The notes beneath the pieces were generated by a model. That model worked only from the letters and a program-made list of their open reading frames with translations, searched no databases and had not been told where the DNA came from. 30,895 nucleotides of DNA. It comes from CAZUAQ01 sp964618455. GTDB lineage: Bacteria > Planctomycetota > Phycisphaerae > UBA1845 > PWPN01. The stretch lies in contig CAZUAQ010000058.1 in the NCBI GenBank assembly GCA_964618455.1, positions 1 through 30,895 of the forward strand. Reading direction: 5' to 3'. Position numbers and translations under genes: made by a program. This document shows, piece after piece, positions 15,817-25,121 of this stretch; within the stretch, counting starts at the first letter, position 1, and every line of letters begins with the position of its first letter.

Positions 15817-18738
15817 CTACGGCTGCTCGATGCAGTTCGGATTCGGGTTGTTGACGTGCAACACACCCGGCCCGGTCGCGCAGTCGACAAAGTCGGCCAC
15901 GTCGGCCGCATCGATGCCGCCGCTCGTATCCGTGTCGAAGCAGCGGCACTCGTCCGGCAGCGGATTGTCGCCGATGCACAACTGCAGGATGGCGAAGTCC
16001 GTGCCGTCGATGTCGCCGTCTTCATCCGCATCGGCGAACGGCGTCGGGCAGGCCACCACGCCCACGAGCTGCACATCATCGATACCGACCACGCTCAGCT
16101 TCGGATCCGGGCAGGTCTGGAAGCCGGAGTCCGCGTTCGTCGAGATCTGCATCTTCAGCGTGATGTCGCTCGTCGCCTCACCGATGAAATCGGCCGACAG
16201 GATCGTGTAGGGATCCAGTCCGTCCACGGTCATGAACGGCAGGTCGATCAACGCGGCGGTCGCGCCCGGCTGATCCTCACCATCCACGACGAAGAACAGG
16301 GTCACGCTTGTGCCGGCGGGTGTCTGGTCCCACATGCGCACCTGAACCGTTGCCGTCAGGCTGTAGTTACCCGGACCGAGCGGCAGCCCCACGGACTGCT
16401 CCAGCGATCCGCCGTTCGGCGTGATCCAGTTGTCGAAGTCGAGATTGATCGACCGCGTCCCGACCCAGTAGTCGCCATCCGAGCCCACGAAACCGGCCCA
16501 CCCGTCGACATCCACGATCGGCGTCGTGTCATCGCAGGCGTCATTGATCAATGGCGGTGACTGGAAGATCAGTTCCGGACCGGGCTTCGCTTCGTTCTTG
16601 CCCGTCAAACCGTCATCCGGGGTGGCCACCCAAGGATCCAGCGTGGCGTCCTCGAAGCTGGCGTTAAGCAGCAGGTTCGGACCCGTCGGCAACTGCAACT
16701 CGAGGACGTCGAGCAACTCGGCCGGCTCGAGCGATTCACAGGGGCCGCCCAGCGTACCCACGACCTTGTACATGCCCGCCTGACCATTGAGCAGGTCGAA
16801 CTCGTACACGACGGCGTCGGGATTCGAGGCGTCGATCAGTGTGCCGATTGCCTCGAACTCCGGCTGCCAGTAGACCGGACGGTCGTTCGCCGGCTGACGA
16901 TTGGCAGGCGTGTAGACCAGCTTCACCTCGTTCAGCGATGCCACGTTCGTCCCGTTCACCGTGATCTGCGTCGTACCGACCGGCTTCTCGAAGACAGACG
17001 GCGATACCGAAGCAAACGCAATGTCATTCGGCGCCAGGCAACTCACCGTCACCGCATCGGGCAACAGCCGCGTCGGGCAGCCCGTCTGTGTCGTGACAAG
17101 GTCGTACACCGTCAGCCCCTCAGGCGGAACGCCCGTGGGATCGAACGAAGCCAGGATCTGGCCGGCACTCTGACTGTCGATTGTGCCTTCGAGAATCAGT
17201 CCACCATTCTGAAGCCGGACCGTATCGACCTGATCCAGGTTCGAGCCCGTCAGGGTCAACTGGGTCACCTGCGAGGCATCGATGGTGTCCGGAGTCACAT
17301 TGGTCACCGAGTGCTGATTCGGGCAGGGCGGCACCTCGGCCAACGCAAGATCATCGAACCAGTTGGCGCGACCCGCACCCCCCGTGGCACTGATCTTGGT
17401 ATACACCGTGACCACCGACTGCGTGGGGATGAACGTGAGGTCGACGGCCGTCCAGCCGGAACCTCCGCCAAGAGAGGTGACGGTGTCGGCGCCAAGGTCG
17501 CCGCTCACGCTCTGAATCAGAGAACCCGTCACCGCACCTTCGAAGATACCGATTTCGTGGGTCACACCATCGGCACCGTCGTCTTCGTAATGTCGCTGTC
17601 CGGTCAACTGGTACGCCAGACCGGGGATGAGCGTCACCTGCTGATAGATGCCCGCGCTGCTGCCACCGCTGATCGTGCCTTCGGTGTAGACGTTGGCGCC
17701 TTCGAATACCAGAGGCGTGGGATTGAACACCCAGGGCAGCAACGTATTGTCGCGAACCCGCTGGTCATTACCGCTGCCCCATTGGGTCCAGCCGGACGGA
17801 ATGGCGTTCACCGGCCCCGCCTCGAAATCACCGTTGAACAGCAGGGGTGCACTGGGATCAAGAATCGTGAATGCATCCGTCAGCGTCTTCGTGTCATTGC
17901 CGCTCTTTTCAACCACGAGATCGTACAGACCGAAGGGGGCCGCGGTCGTCGGGAACGTGACCGTCAGCGAATTGCCGTCACCGGCCACATTCACGCTCGT
18001 CCCGACCAGTTCCGTCAGGCCCTGAACCAGCTTGACCTCGTTGTCGACCGTGCCGTCGATGCCCGTCAAGAGCGTCCCGGTAACGGTAGCATTGGTATCG
18101 CTCAAGTTGTCGGCAATGACCACCGGTGAGATAGACGTGATCGTATGCTGCGTTGGGGGAGCGAGATCCAGCGACACATCATCAATGTTCCAGACCTTCC
18201 ACGCATTGGCAATCTGGGTCGTGATGTAGGAAAACGCGACGCGGCACGTCACCGTGCCGGCCGGCGCGACGATGTCTTCAATCCGCAGTTCCTGATAAGT
18301 ATCGTCGGGATCGCCCGAGATTTCCTCGAATGCGGTCAGTTCCGAGCTCGCATCGCGAAATGAAACGCGCAGTCGGAAGAAGTGCGTGTCATTGCCGAAA
18401 ATTCCGCCGAACGCAGCGGCCTTGCACCACATTGAAGCCGTCAGCGTGTCGCCCGGACTGACAGCAACGTCCTGGTAGTAAGTCGTCGTCTGTGCCGCAC
18501 CCGCGAAATTCCACGCGCCGTGCCAGGACTTTGATCCTGATCGGGGTGTCTCGCCCAGGCCGGTACCGGTCAGCGAGCCCTCCAGCAGCGTCCAGTCGAC
18601 CGTTTCACCGGCCTCGAATCCGCCGTTCGACAGTTGTTCAACCGCCGATGCGTTGCCGGCCAGCATCCCGACCGCCAATATGGCGACGAAAACCCCTTTA
18701 CGAAACGGGGTCATGAAACCTTGCCCTTCTCTCGACAT
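15817..18738 (-). CDS. large secreted modular protein with dockerin-like C-terminus
   Basis: 973 residues. A signal peptide (about 1-32, ending NASA) is followed by three jelly-roll, carbohydrate-binding-module-like domains opening with NGGFEAG (37), NGDFEAG (302) and NASFEDA (692). Between them are IPT/TIG-like immunoglobulin folds (about 199-295, 475-565 and 575-680; phrases SISPVVIAD, VTLTGSN-like, ITVNGTNV). The end (900-957) is dockerin-like with calcium loops DADEDGDIDGTDF and DTDTSGGIDAADV. No catalytic domain is evident; a glycan-binding or surface-display role is likely. AGGAGG lies 6 bases before the ATG at 18738, favouring it over the ATG at 18714. It shares its type of C-terminus with the giant protein, so both may use one attachment route. 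Confidence 0.8.
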   Translation of the reverse strand: MSREGQGFMTPFRKGVFVAILAVGMLAGNASAVEQLSNGGFEAGETVDWTLLEGSLTGTGLGETPRSGSKSWHGAWNFAGAAQTTTYYQDVAVSPGDTLTASMWCKAAAFGGIFGNDTHFFRLRVSFRDASSELTAFEEISGDPDDTYQELRIEDIVAPAGTVTCRVAFSYITTQIANAWKVWNIDDVSLDLAPPTQHTITSISPVVIADNLSDTNATVTGTLLTGIDGTVDNEVKLVQGLTELVGTSVNVAGDGNSLTVTFPTTAAPFGLYDLVVEKSGNDTKTLTDAFTILDPSAPLLFNGDFEAGPVNAIPSGWTQWGSGNDQRVRDNTLLPWVFNPTPLVFEGANVYTEGTISGGSSAGIYQQVTLIPGLAYQLTGQRHYEDDGADGVTHEIGIFEGAVTGSLIQSVSGDLGADTVTSLGGGSGWTAVDLTFIPTQSVVTVYTKISATGGAGRANWFDDLALAEVPPCPNQHSVTNVTPDTIDASQVTQLTLTGSNLDQVDTVRLQNGGLILEGTIDSQSAGQILASFDPTGVPPEGLTVYDLVTTQTGCPTRLLPDAVTVSCLAPNDIAFASVSPSVFEKPVGTTQITVNGTNVASLNEVKLVYTPANRQPANDRPVYWQPEFEAIGTLIDASNPDAVVYEFDLLNGQAGMYKVVGTLGGPCESLEPAELLDVLELQLPTGPNLLLNASFEDATLDPWVATPDDGLTGKNEAKPGPELIFQSPPLINDACDDTTPIVDVDGWAGFVGSDGDYWVGTRSINLDFDNWITPNGGSLEQSVGLPLGPGNYSLTATVQVRMWDQTPAGTSVTLFFVVDGEDQPGATAALIDLPFMTVDGLDPYTILSADFIGEATSDITLKMQISTNADSGFQTCPDPKLSVVGIDDVQLVGVVACPTPFADADEDGDIDGTDFAILQLCIGDNPLPDECRCFDTDTSGGIDAADVADFVDCATGPGVLHVNNPNPNCIEQP

Positions 18739-19132
18739 GAGATACCTCCTCTTGGTACTGCGATATGCCTCTCTGCGCCGGGGGCGCAGCTTCTCCTGTT
18801 CCGCTCACTCCACGTGTACTGTTGAAGTGGATAGACACGTTGCTTGATCGACTCGAACGAGCCGCCAATGAACGTATCTTCGATAATCCGCAACACGTTA
18901 ATTCTAAACGATTTCAGAGCCCGTTTCAGGTATATTTCTTATTCGGACGGTCTACACACGAGCATTTCGGCGGCGACCCGGGGCATGGCCGATCTGTGAT
19001 ACATCGTGAATCGAGCCCGGGGCGAGGCGATCCCGCCATGGCCGTTTTACTAAATGCTTTCAATAGCACTGTGGCTGATGTGATACCAAGAGATCGATCG
19101 ACTCGGTACGGCCTTGAAAAATCTGAATAAAA
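18739..19132. other. 394-bp intergenic region, no gene seen
   Basis: Separates two minus-strand genes. Besides the promoter candidate at 18901-18929, I see only AT-richer sequence and no coding signal. The T-rich stretch after the stop at 19133 has no proper stem. Confidence 0.5.
18901..18929 (-). promoter_or_regulatory. candidate promoter of the 973-residue protein gene
   Basis: On the minus strand TAGAAT (18901-18906, five of six to consensus) with CTGAAA (18924-18929, four of six) 17 bases upstream. The leader would be about 155 bases, long enough to hold regulation. Confidence 0.35.
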
Positions 19133-20314
19133 TCACTTTTCGGGTTTGATTCCTCGATTCAGGAGCACGTAAGTTCCGGTTTTTCCCGCCACGGCCATAT
19201 CCAGACGGCCGTCGCCGTTCAGATCCGCCGCCCGGATCTGCATTCCCGCTCCCACCCCCTCGCCCCGGGAGATGACCTGGCGGATGAACTTTTCCTCCTC
19301 CATATCCCACCAATACCGCATCAGGCAGACCGGTTCGTCCGCCCCCGGATCACTGCCGGAGTGCCCCCGGTATCGTTTTCCGGTCACGATCTCCGGGCGG
19401 CCGTCCCCGTCGAAGTCCTCCCACGCCATGCAGTGTGCCTGCGAGAAACTGTCATCGATGATGTGCCGCGTCCATGTGGTCTCGCGTCCCTGCCTGCCCT
19501 GCTCGAACCAGACCACGCCGTAATCGTGCCCCTTGGCGGAAATCACATCATTCAGGCCGTCGCCGTTCACGTCCGCGATGATCGACGGCACCGCGTTGCT
19601 CATGAAGTCGAATGCCTTGTGATACGTCCATTCGCCTTCGTAGATGCTGCCCTCGGAAGGCGCTTCGAACCAGCCGTGACCGAACGCGAGATCCGGGCGA
19701 CCGTCACCGCTGATGTCCCCGACGCCCATGCCATGACTGTTGCCCTTCGGCGCCACTTCGAACACGTCGAACGTGGGATCCTTGCCTCCCTTGCCCGGCA
19801 CGATGCGGATGATCACCACCGACCGTTCTTCGTTCCAATGATTCGGCACCAGCTCGACCTGGCCGTCGCCGTCCATGTCCGCGAGGACGGTGCCTTCGCA
19901 CTGCGGGCGACCGCTCACGATCTCTTTGCCCTCCCAGAGCTTTCCAACTCTCAGGGCGTCCTTGCCCGGATTCCTGTACCAGTGAATCTTGTCGGAGAAC
20001 CACGAGCCGGCGATCACGTCCACCCAGCCGTCGCCGTTCAGATCGATGGCGTGGTCCCCGTTGTTCTCGAAGAACTCGTTGCCGACCTCGCGCACCTCAC
20101 GCAATTCGTGCTGACGCCACATCGGCCCTTCGTACCAGTGCGGACCGGCGATCACGTCCGGCTTGCCGTCCCGATTCACGTCGCCGACGGCGCAGCCTTC
20201 GTTGCGATTATTCACCAGGCGTTCGACCTCGAAAACGATGTCCGCCCCATGAGCAGCAGACGTCAACGCGAACTTCGCCATCAGGCCGAGAGCCAAGACC
20301 CATTTGCACCGCAT
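19133..20314 (-). CDS. exported FG-GAP/VCBS repeat beta-propeller protein
   Basis: 393 residues from the ATG at 20314; the open frame extends to 20497, but only here does a signal peptide follow (MRCKWVLALGLMAKFALTSA, cut near HGA) and a GGAG stretch precede. Seven FG-GAP units carry DxNxDGxxD calcium loops: DVNRDGKPDVIAG, DLNGDGWVDVIAG, DMDGDGQVELVPN, DISGDGRPDLAFG, DVNGDGLNDVISA, DFDGDGRPEIVTG and DLNGDGRLDMAVAG. Seven units fit one closed seven-bladed, integrin-alpha-like propeller. Proteins of this kind are common in planctomycete exoproteomes, but their ligands are seldom known and I assign no reaction. Between blades it keeps HWYEGPMW and WFEQGRQG phrases, usual for the subgroup. Confidence 0.85.
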   Translation of the reverse strand: MRCKWVLALGLMAKFALTSAAHGADIVFEVERLVNNRNEGCAVGDVNRDGKPDVIAGPHWYEGPMWRQHELREVREVGNEFFENNGDHAIDLNGDGWVDVIAGSWFSDKIHWYRNPGKDALRVGKLWEGKEIVSGRPQCEGTVLADMDGDGQVELVPNHWNEERSVVIIRIVPGKGGKDPTFDVFEVAPKGNSHGMGVGDISGDGRPDLAFGHGWFEAPSEGSIYEGEWTYHKAFDFMSNAVPSIIADVNGDGLNDVISAKGHDYGVVWFEQGRQGRETTWTRHIIDDSFSQAHCMAWEDFDGDGRPEIVTGKRYRGHSGSDPGADEPVCLMRYWWDMEEEKFIRQVISRGEGVGAGMQIRAADLNGDGRLDMAVAGKTGTYVLLNRGIKPEK

Positions 20315-20801
20315 GTCTCCAGTCTCCTGTTGTTCACCGACGCGATTCTTCTCGAACCCATCATCCACACACGCGTGTGTCCCATAATCGCAACATTGAT
20401 ACACGTGATCGAGGTTGACCGCCAGTTGGCAGGCGGACGCTCGCACCCCATCCTGATCACGTCTGACATCATCCGGTTCAGTGACGGTATCAACCATAGT
20501 GGATAATCATTGATCAATAAACACTTCCCAAGGTATTGACCCCAAACGGCTGGTCGGGGCTCAACTATGTTGATCGAGCAGACGATGTCACAATCCGGAG
20601 CCTTGTCGGCGCACGTCGCGGCTCCGCGGCATGCATCGTGGACCGAATCATCGCGTTGCGATCCAGGGCACGCCCAGTCTCGTTCAGCCGAGAGACGCCA
20701 TTGCTGTCAGAGAGTCAATCTCGCCCATGACAGACAGGGGAGGGGCACCCAGCAGAGCCGGCCAGAATCGTATCGGCAGGCACAAGGTGTTGCAGACTGA
20801 G
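20315..20801. other. divergent intergenic region with a 14-bp palindrome
   Basis: 487 bases between the FG-GAP gene (minus) and the binding-protein gene (plus). It contains the perfect palindrome ACACACGCGTGTGT (20367-20380), 53 bp before the FG-GAP start, and ATTGATCAAT (about 20509-20518). Neither is a site I can name. No promoter pair was strong enough to call and no gene is supported. Confidence 0.5.
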
Positions 20802-22055
20802 ATGCTACCGAAGAAAGTCATACGTTTACTCACCAGCCTTTTTATGGCGACTCTCCTCCAATCGGCCCATGGAGAGGATGGCGGCAGACACGCTCACACC
20901 GACCCCCATCATCCTGCCGAAGCCGAACGGAGAGGACGCGAGATTCGTCTCGGCATGTCAACGGCTTTGACCGGGCCGGCGGCTCAACTCGGACGCAACA
21001 TGCAGGCCGGCGTGCAACTGGCCCTCGATGAAGTGAATCGCGCCGGGGGAATCCAGGGGCGTCCACTGCGTCTGATCACCTATGACGACGGCTACGAGCC
21101 GGCACGGACCGCGCCCAACATGCGCAAGTTGATCGACCAGGATGAAGTGGTGGCCGTCATCGGCAATGTCGGGACGCCGACGGCGGTGGCGGCGATCCCC
21201 ATCGCCCAATCGAAAAAGACCCTCCTGTTCGGTGCGTTTTCCGGCGCGGGCGTCCTTCGCAAGACGCCTCCGGATCGTTACGTCATCAACTACCGCGCCA
21301 GCTACGCGGAAGAAACAGCGACGATGGTCAAAGGTCTCGTCGAGGACGCGGGCATTCAGGTGGAGGAGATTGCTCTCTTCACGCAACGGGATTCGTACGG
21401 GGATGCAGGCTACATCGGCGCCATCACGGCGATGAAAGAATACGGATTGAAGGATGACCTCCACGTTCCCCATGGCCGCTACGAACGAAACACGGGGGTA
21501 GTTGAAAACGCGCTGGCGGATATTCTCCTCACCGACAAGCCGATCCGTGCGGTCATCATGGTCGGCGCGTACGAACCGTGTGCCAAGTTCATCAAGCTCG
21601 CCCGCCAGCACGATTTTCATCCCCTCTTTCTGAATATCTCTTTCGTCGGCTCAGAGCCCCTGGGGGACGCCCTCGGTGAGGCGGGAGACGGAGTCATCAT
21701 CACGCAGGTGGTCCCGCCTCCGGTCATGAATCTTCCTATCATTCGGGATTACCGGAATGCACTGAAAGCGTCCGACGCGGACATTCAGATCAACGTCGGC
21801 TCGCTTGAAGGCTACATCGCCGGACGCACGCTGAGCCTGGGCTTACAGAAGATCGAAGGTCCCGTGACGAGAGAAGGCGTGGTCGAGGCATTGGAAAGTC
21901 TCGGCACCTTCGATCTCGGACTGGGACAGCCGTTGACATTGACCCCGGATCGCCACCAGGCCTGCCGACAGGTCTGGCCGACGGTCCTGCGCGAGGGAAA
22001 GCTCGTTCCGTTTTCCTTCAAGGAACTGCATCAACAACGCGTGGATCGGGGTTAG
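20802..22055 (+). CDS. periplasmic branched-chain-amino-acid-type binding protein (sensor partner)
   Basis: 417 residues from the ATG at 20802, chosen because a signal peptide follows (MLPKKVIRLLTSLFMATLLQ, cut near AHG); the frame is open further upstream, and no good ribosome site is visible. A His-rich linker precedes the mature fold. The domain is a type 1 periplasmic binding protein of the LivJ group (Peripla_BP_6): EIRLGMSTALTGPAAQLG, VQLALDEVNRAGGIQG, IDQDEVVAVIGNVGTPTAVAA and SLEGYIAGRTL. Usual partners would be ABC permeases and ATPases, but none is here. Instead a hybrid histidine kinase begins 6 bases after the stop, so the protein most likely binds a small ligand in the periplasm and presents it to the kinase, as TorT does for TorS. 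Ligand unknown. Confidence 0.87.
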   Translation: MLPKKVIRLLTSLFMATLLQSAHGEDGGRHAHTDPHHPAEAERRGREIRLGMSTALTGPAAQLGRNMQAGVQLALDEVNRAGGIQGRPLRLITYDDGYEPARTAPNMRKLIDQDEVVAVIGNVGTPTAVAAIPIAQSKKTLLFGAFSGAGVLRKTPPDRYVINYRASYAEETATMVKGLVEDAGIQVEEIALFTQRDSYGDAGYIGAITAMKEYGLKDDLHVPHGRYERNTGVVENALADILLTDKPIRAVIMVGAYEPCAKFIKLARQHDFHPLFLNISFVGSEPLGDALGEAGDGVIITQVVPPPVMNLPIIRDYRNALKASDADIQINVGSLEGYIAGRTLSLGLQKIEGPVTREGVVEALESLGTFDLGLGQPLTLTPDRHQACRQVWPTVLREGKLVPFSFKELHQQRVDRG

Positions 22056-22061
22056 GACTGG

Positions 22062-24503
22062 ATGAGTGAGAAGCCATTGAACGCCAAGAGCCGAATCGCG
22101 AGGCTGGTCTGGATTCTGGCCGGTATCGGCGTGGCCGCGGGCCTCGTAACTCTCGGGCTCGAGTACCGGGCCATAGCACTCATTCGCGCGCGCCAGCTCC
22201 AGACGAGGGATCTTCAACGCGATGCGCTGGATTCCTTCACGAGCCTGCAAGCCGAGCGCGAGTCCGTCTTTGCGGAACTGGATCAGCACCTCATCCCGCA
22301 CCTCCCCGACGCACACGAGCACATCCATGACCCCCCGTCACTCTATACCTTACTGGACAAGTGTGAGATCGATCTGGCACGCGTGCAGGGTGACCCCACG
22401 TTCGGTGAGCAGGCTGTCCGGGAGATGCGAACCTCCATCTCGTCCCTGGACGAAATCCATCAACTGCTGATCCAGCACGAGGAAGAATACCATCTTGTCC
22501 TCGAGCGAAGTCGTCGAGCAAGCGAACGCGTCTTCGAGATCCTGTCGCAGATACAGGAAGCAGCGGAACAGCTGGAAGGTCACAGGAGGCTACGCCGCGC
22601 GTTGATGTTACGGCACTACAATCGAATAGACGTGAAGCAAAAGGCGGAACAGGCCATCCAGATTGTAGACACCCTCCAGGGTGACTCGGAGATCCGCATC
22701 TTCCTTTCCGAATTGAGGGACATGGAGATCCTTGTTCACCGCCTTCAAGCCACCGAAGACATGGAGCAGTTGGTCAGCCTGAAAGACAATCAGATGCGAC
22801 AGACGCTGACCCGGCTTCGCCAGGCGGCACGGCGGACCGACGAAAGTCTCGTTGAACTTGTCAACTCCCTGCAGAAGGCGGTCTTCGGACGGGAATCGCG
22901 AGATGATCCCGCTCACCAGACCATGATCGTCGGGCAGGATGGCCTGTACCGCTCGCAACAGAGAAAGCTCCAACTGGCCGACGAGGATCTTGCCTGGGGA
23001 GAGCGGCTGTTTGCAAAACTGAACGAATGCATCGAGGCCGAGCAGAAACTGAATGTTGCCCTGATCGATGCCATCGATCATCGGGCATCCCAGGCACAGG
23101 TCACGCTGCAGAACACCTGGAGAGATTCCCTCACCATCGGGATAATCATCTTCATCACGTTCATCGTGCTGGCTTGGAAAATCTCGCGCCTGGGCCAACA
23201 GACGGAACTCAATCTTCGAACCAAGTACGTGGATCTCGAGGCGACGATGAGCCGCCTCGAGGAGGCGACGGAAGAGGCTCAAGCCGCCAGCCGGGCGAAG
23301 GACGAGTTCCTCGCCAACATGAGCCACGAGATCCGCACGCCGATGACCGCCATTCTGGGATTTACCGATACCTTGCTGGACCAGACATGCTCGGAGCGTG
23401 AGAAGGTGGAAGCGGCCCAGACGATACAACGCAATGGGGACCACCTGCTCCAGATCATCAACTCGATTCTCGACATGTCCAAGATCGAGTCGGGCCAGAT
23501 GACCGTTGAGAACATCACGACCTGCCCGGCGCGCATCGTGCAGGAAGTCACGTCGCTGATGGGCAAAAAGGCAGGTGAAAAAGGCCTCGAGCTTTCCGTT
23601 CAATACGAAACCCCCGTTCCGGATTCCATCCTCTCCGATCCGGTTCGGCTTCGACAGATTCTGCTGAACCTGGTGGATAACGCCATCAAGTTCACCCGCG
23701 AAGGTGAAATCCGAATCCTTGTTGCCTGCGATACCGAATCCCGCCGCCTGGAATTCGTGGTGGTGGATACCGGAGACGGAATGACCCCGGAGCAGTTGGA
23801 ATACATCTCCCGGTTTGAGGCCTTCCGACAGGCCGATGGATCCATGACCCGACGTTTCGGCGGTACCGGTCTGGGACTGGCCATCTCGAAACGTCTGGCC
23901 GCACTGCTGGGAGGGGACATCACCGTCACTTCCCGTCCCAACGAGGGCAGCACATTCACCTTCACGCTGGCGACGGGGGATTTGAGTGGCGTCAAGATGG
24001 TCGCGGAAGCGCAACTGTGCCAGTGTCCGATGATCAAGTCTGCCCAGCCATCGGGAGCGCCTGCCGTCTCCGGTCAATCGGGAGAACTGTCGAATCGGCG
24101 CTTACTTCTCGCCGAGGATGGACCCGACAATCAGCGTCTGCTCTCCTTCATCCTGCGGAAGGCCGGCGCCGAATTGTCCGTCGCCGCCAACGGGAGAATC
24201 GCACTGGCACTCCATGCTGAGGCCGTGGATCAGGGTCGCCCGTTCGATCTCGTGCTCATGGACATGCAGATGCCGGAACTCGACGGCTATGAAGCAACGC
24301 GCCGCCTGAGAGAGATGAATCATCGGATTCCGGTTATCGCCCTCACCGCCCATGCCATGGAGGGTGACCGGGAGAAGTGCATGGATGTCGGGTGCAATGA
24401 CTACCTGACCAAGCCAGTGAACAAGCAACGGCTCATCGAAACCTGCTGCCAATGGATCGAGCGGCAGGAAGGCACGCGAGAGCCCCTTCCCACCGCTCGA
24501 TAA
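22062..24503 (+). CDS. membrane hybrid histidine kinase with terminal receiver domain
   Basis: 813 residues. Two membrane helices (about 15-33 and 356-373) frame a roughly 310-residue, almost wholly helical periplasmic sensor, resembling the helical-bundle sensors of TorS-type kinases. Inside follow a coiled linker, the HisKA domain with FLANMSHEIRTPMTAILGF (His422 phosphorylated), and the ATPase with N-box RQILLNLVDNAIKF, G1 box DTGDGM and G2 box RRFGGTGLGLAISKRL. After a Ser/Gly linker comes a receiver domain (about 680-795) with the acidic LLLAEDGPDN, phosphoacceptor Asp734 in VLMDMQMP, Thr762 and Lys784. All catalytic residues look intact. There is no HPt domain and no separate response regulator in the window, so the output must be elsewhere. 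Co-transcribed with the binding protein, 6 bases apart. Confidence 0.93.
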   Translation: MSEKPLNAKSRIARLVWILAGIGVAAGLVTLGLEYRAIALIRARQLQTRDLQRDALDSFTSLQAERESVFAELDQHLIPHLPDAHEHIHDPPSLYTLLDKCEIDLARVQGDPTFGEQAVREMRTSISSLDEIHQLLIQHEEEYHLVLERSRRASERVFEILSQIQEAAEQLEGHRRLRRALMLRHYNRIDVKQKAEQAIQIVDTLQGDSEIRIFLSELRDMEILVHRLQATEDMEQLVSLKDNQMRQTLTRLRQAARRTDESLVELVNSLQKAVFGRESRDDPAHQTMIVGQDGLYRSQQRKLQLADEDLAWGERLFAKLNECIEAEQKLNVALIDAIDHRASQAQVTLQNTWRDSLTIGIIIFITFIVLAWKISRLGQQTELNLRTKYVDLEATMSRLEEATEEAQAASRAKDEFLANMSHEIRTPMTAILGFTDTLLDQTCSEREKVEAAQTIQRNGDHLLQIINSILDMSKIESGQMTVENITTCPARIVQEVTSLMGKKAGEKGLELSVQYETPVPDSILSDPVRLRQILLNLVDNAIKFTREGEIRILVACDTESRRLEFVVVDTGDGMTPEQLEYISRFEAFRQADGSMTRRFGGTGLGLAISKRLAALLGGDITVTSRPNEGSTFTFTLATGDLSGVKMVAEAQLCQCPMIKSAQPSGAPAVSGQSGELSNRRLLLAEDGPDNQRLLSFILRKAGAELSVAANGRIALALHAEAVDQGRPFDLVLMDMQMPELDGYEATRRLREMNHRIPVIALTAHAMEGDREKCMDVGCNDYLTKPVNKQRLIETCCQWIERQEGTREPLPTAR

Positions 24504-24566
24504 ACCCGGTTTCGGTGATCGTGCGTGACCACGTATTTTCATGTGAGCTCGCGAGAATTTCGCACG

Positions 24567-25064
24567 TCACGCGAAGAGCGGAGGCTTGCCCGCCGCTTTA
24601 CGGGCGTCGGCAACCTGCCCGGCGTGGAAGACCCAATGATGCGTCAGCATGATGAAGATCTGGGCGATCGTGCCGAAGAACGCCTGGCGATCCTCCGGAG
24701 CGCGGCTCGGCTTGGCCAGGTCTTCTTCGCTCAGACCGTTCAGCACCTCGAGCGTGTGCGCGCGGACGCTTTCCAGGTGACTCAGGATCTCGTCATAGCT
24801 CGGATAAGCCGAAGCGTCCTGGCTCGGCTCCGTCCCGCCGCCGAACTTCTCCGCCCACGAATCCAGGGGAGACGCCGTGCCTTCAATGTAGCCGTGAATG
24901 ATTCGCGATTCCGCAAAGATGACATGGCCCAGAACCCAGAGTGGATGGTTCCCGCCCTTTGGCGTCGGGTACTGCGTCGGGTTGTCTTTCATGTCCATCA
25001 GCAGTGCCAGGGACCATTGCTTGGTTTGCTCCAGACTATGCTGGATATACTCCTTCGAGTTCAT
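24567..25064 (-). CDS. DinB-family four-helix metalloprotein
   Basis: 165 residues, the normal size for DinB/YfiT-like proteins. The putative metal triad is visible: His47 in VLGHVIFAE, then His143 and His147 in the HWVFH of the last helix. The domain fits known members that act as divalent-metal thiol transferases (bacillithiol or mycothiol S-transferases, maleylpyruvate isomerase-like) or are of unknown role; the substrate cannot be read from sequence. No leader, so cytosolic. AAGGAG precedes the ATG by 9 bases. It follows the tetR-type gene by 57 bases on the same strand and is probably its co-transcribed target, consistent with a stress or detoxification role. It converges on the histidine kinase gene with 63 bases between stops. 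Confidence 0.85.
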   Translation of the reverse strand: MNSKEYIQHSLEQTKQWSLALLMDMKDNPTQYPTPKGGNHPLWVLGHVIFAESRIIHGYIEGTASPLDSWAEKFGGGTEPSQDASAYPSYDEILSHLESVRAHTLEVLNGLSEEDLAKPSRAPEDRQAFFGTIAQIFIMLTHHWVFHAGQVADARKAAGKPPLFA

Positions 25065-25121
25065 ACGCGTGCTCTCCTTGATCCGTATTTCGCTTCGCGG
25101 CTCTACGCACCGCGGAATCCC

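Noticed and set aside
19361..20506. 381-residue plus-strand frame
   Set aside because: Antisense to the FG-GAP protein, whose seven calcium loops are clear on the minus strand.
22608..24077. 489-residue minus-strand frame
   Set aside because: Antisense to the histidine kinase, whose plus-strand motifs are all intact; a GC-rich shadow frame.
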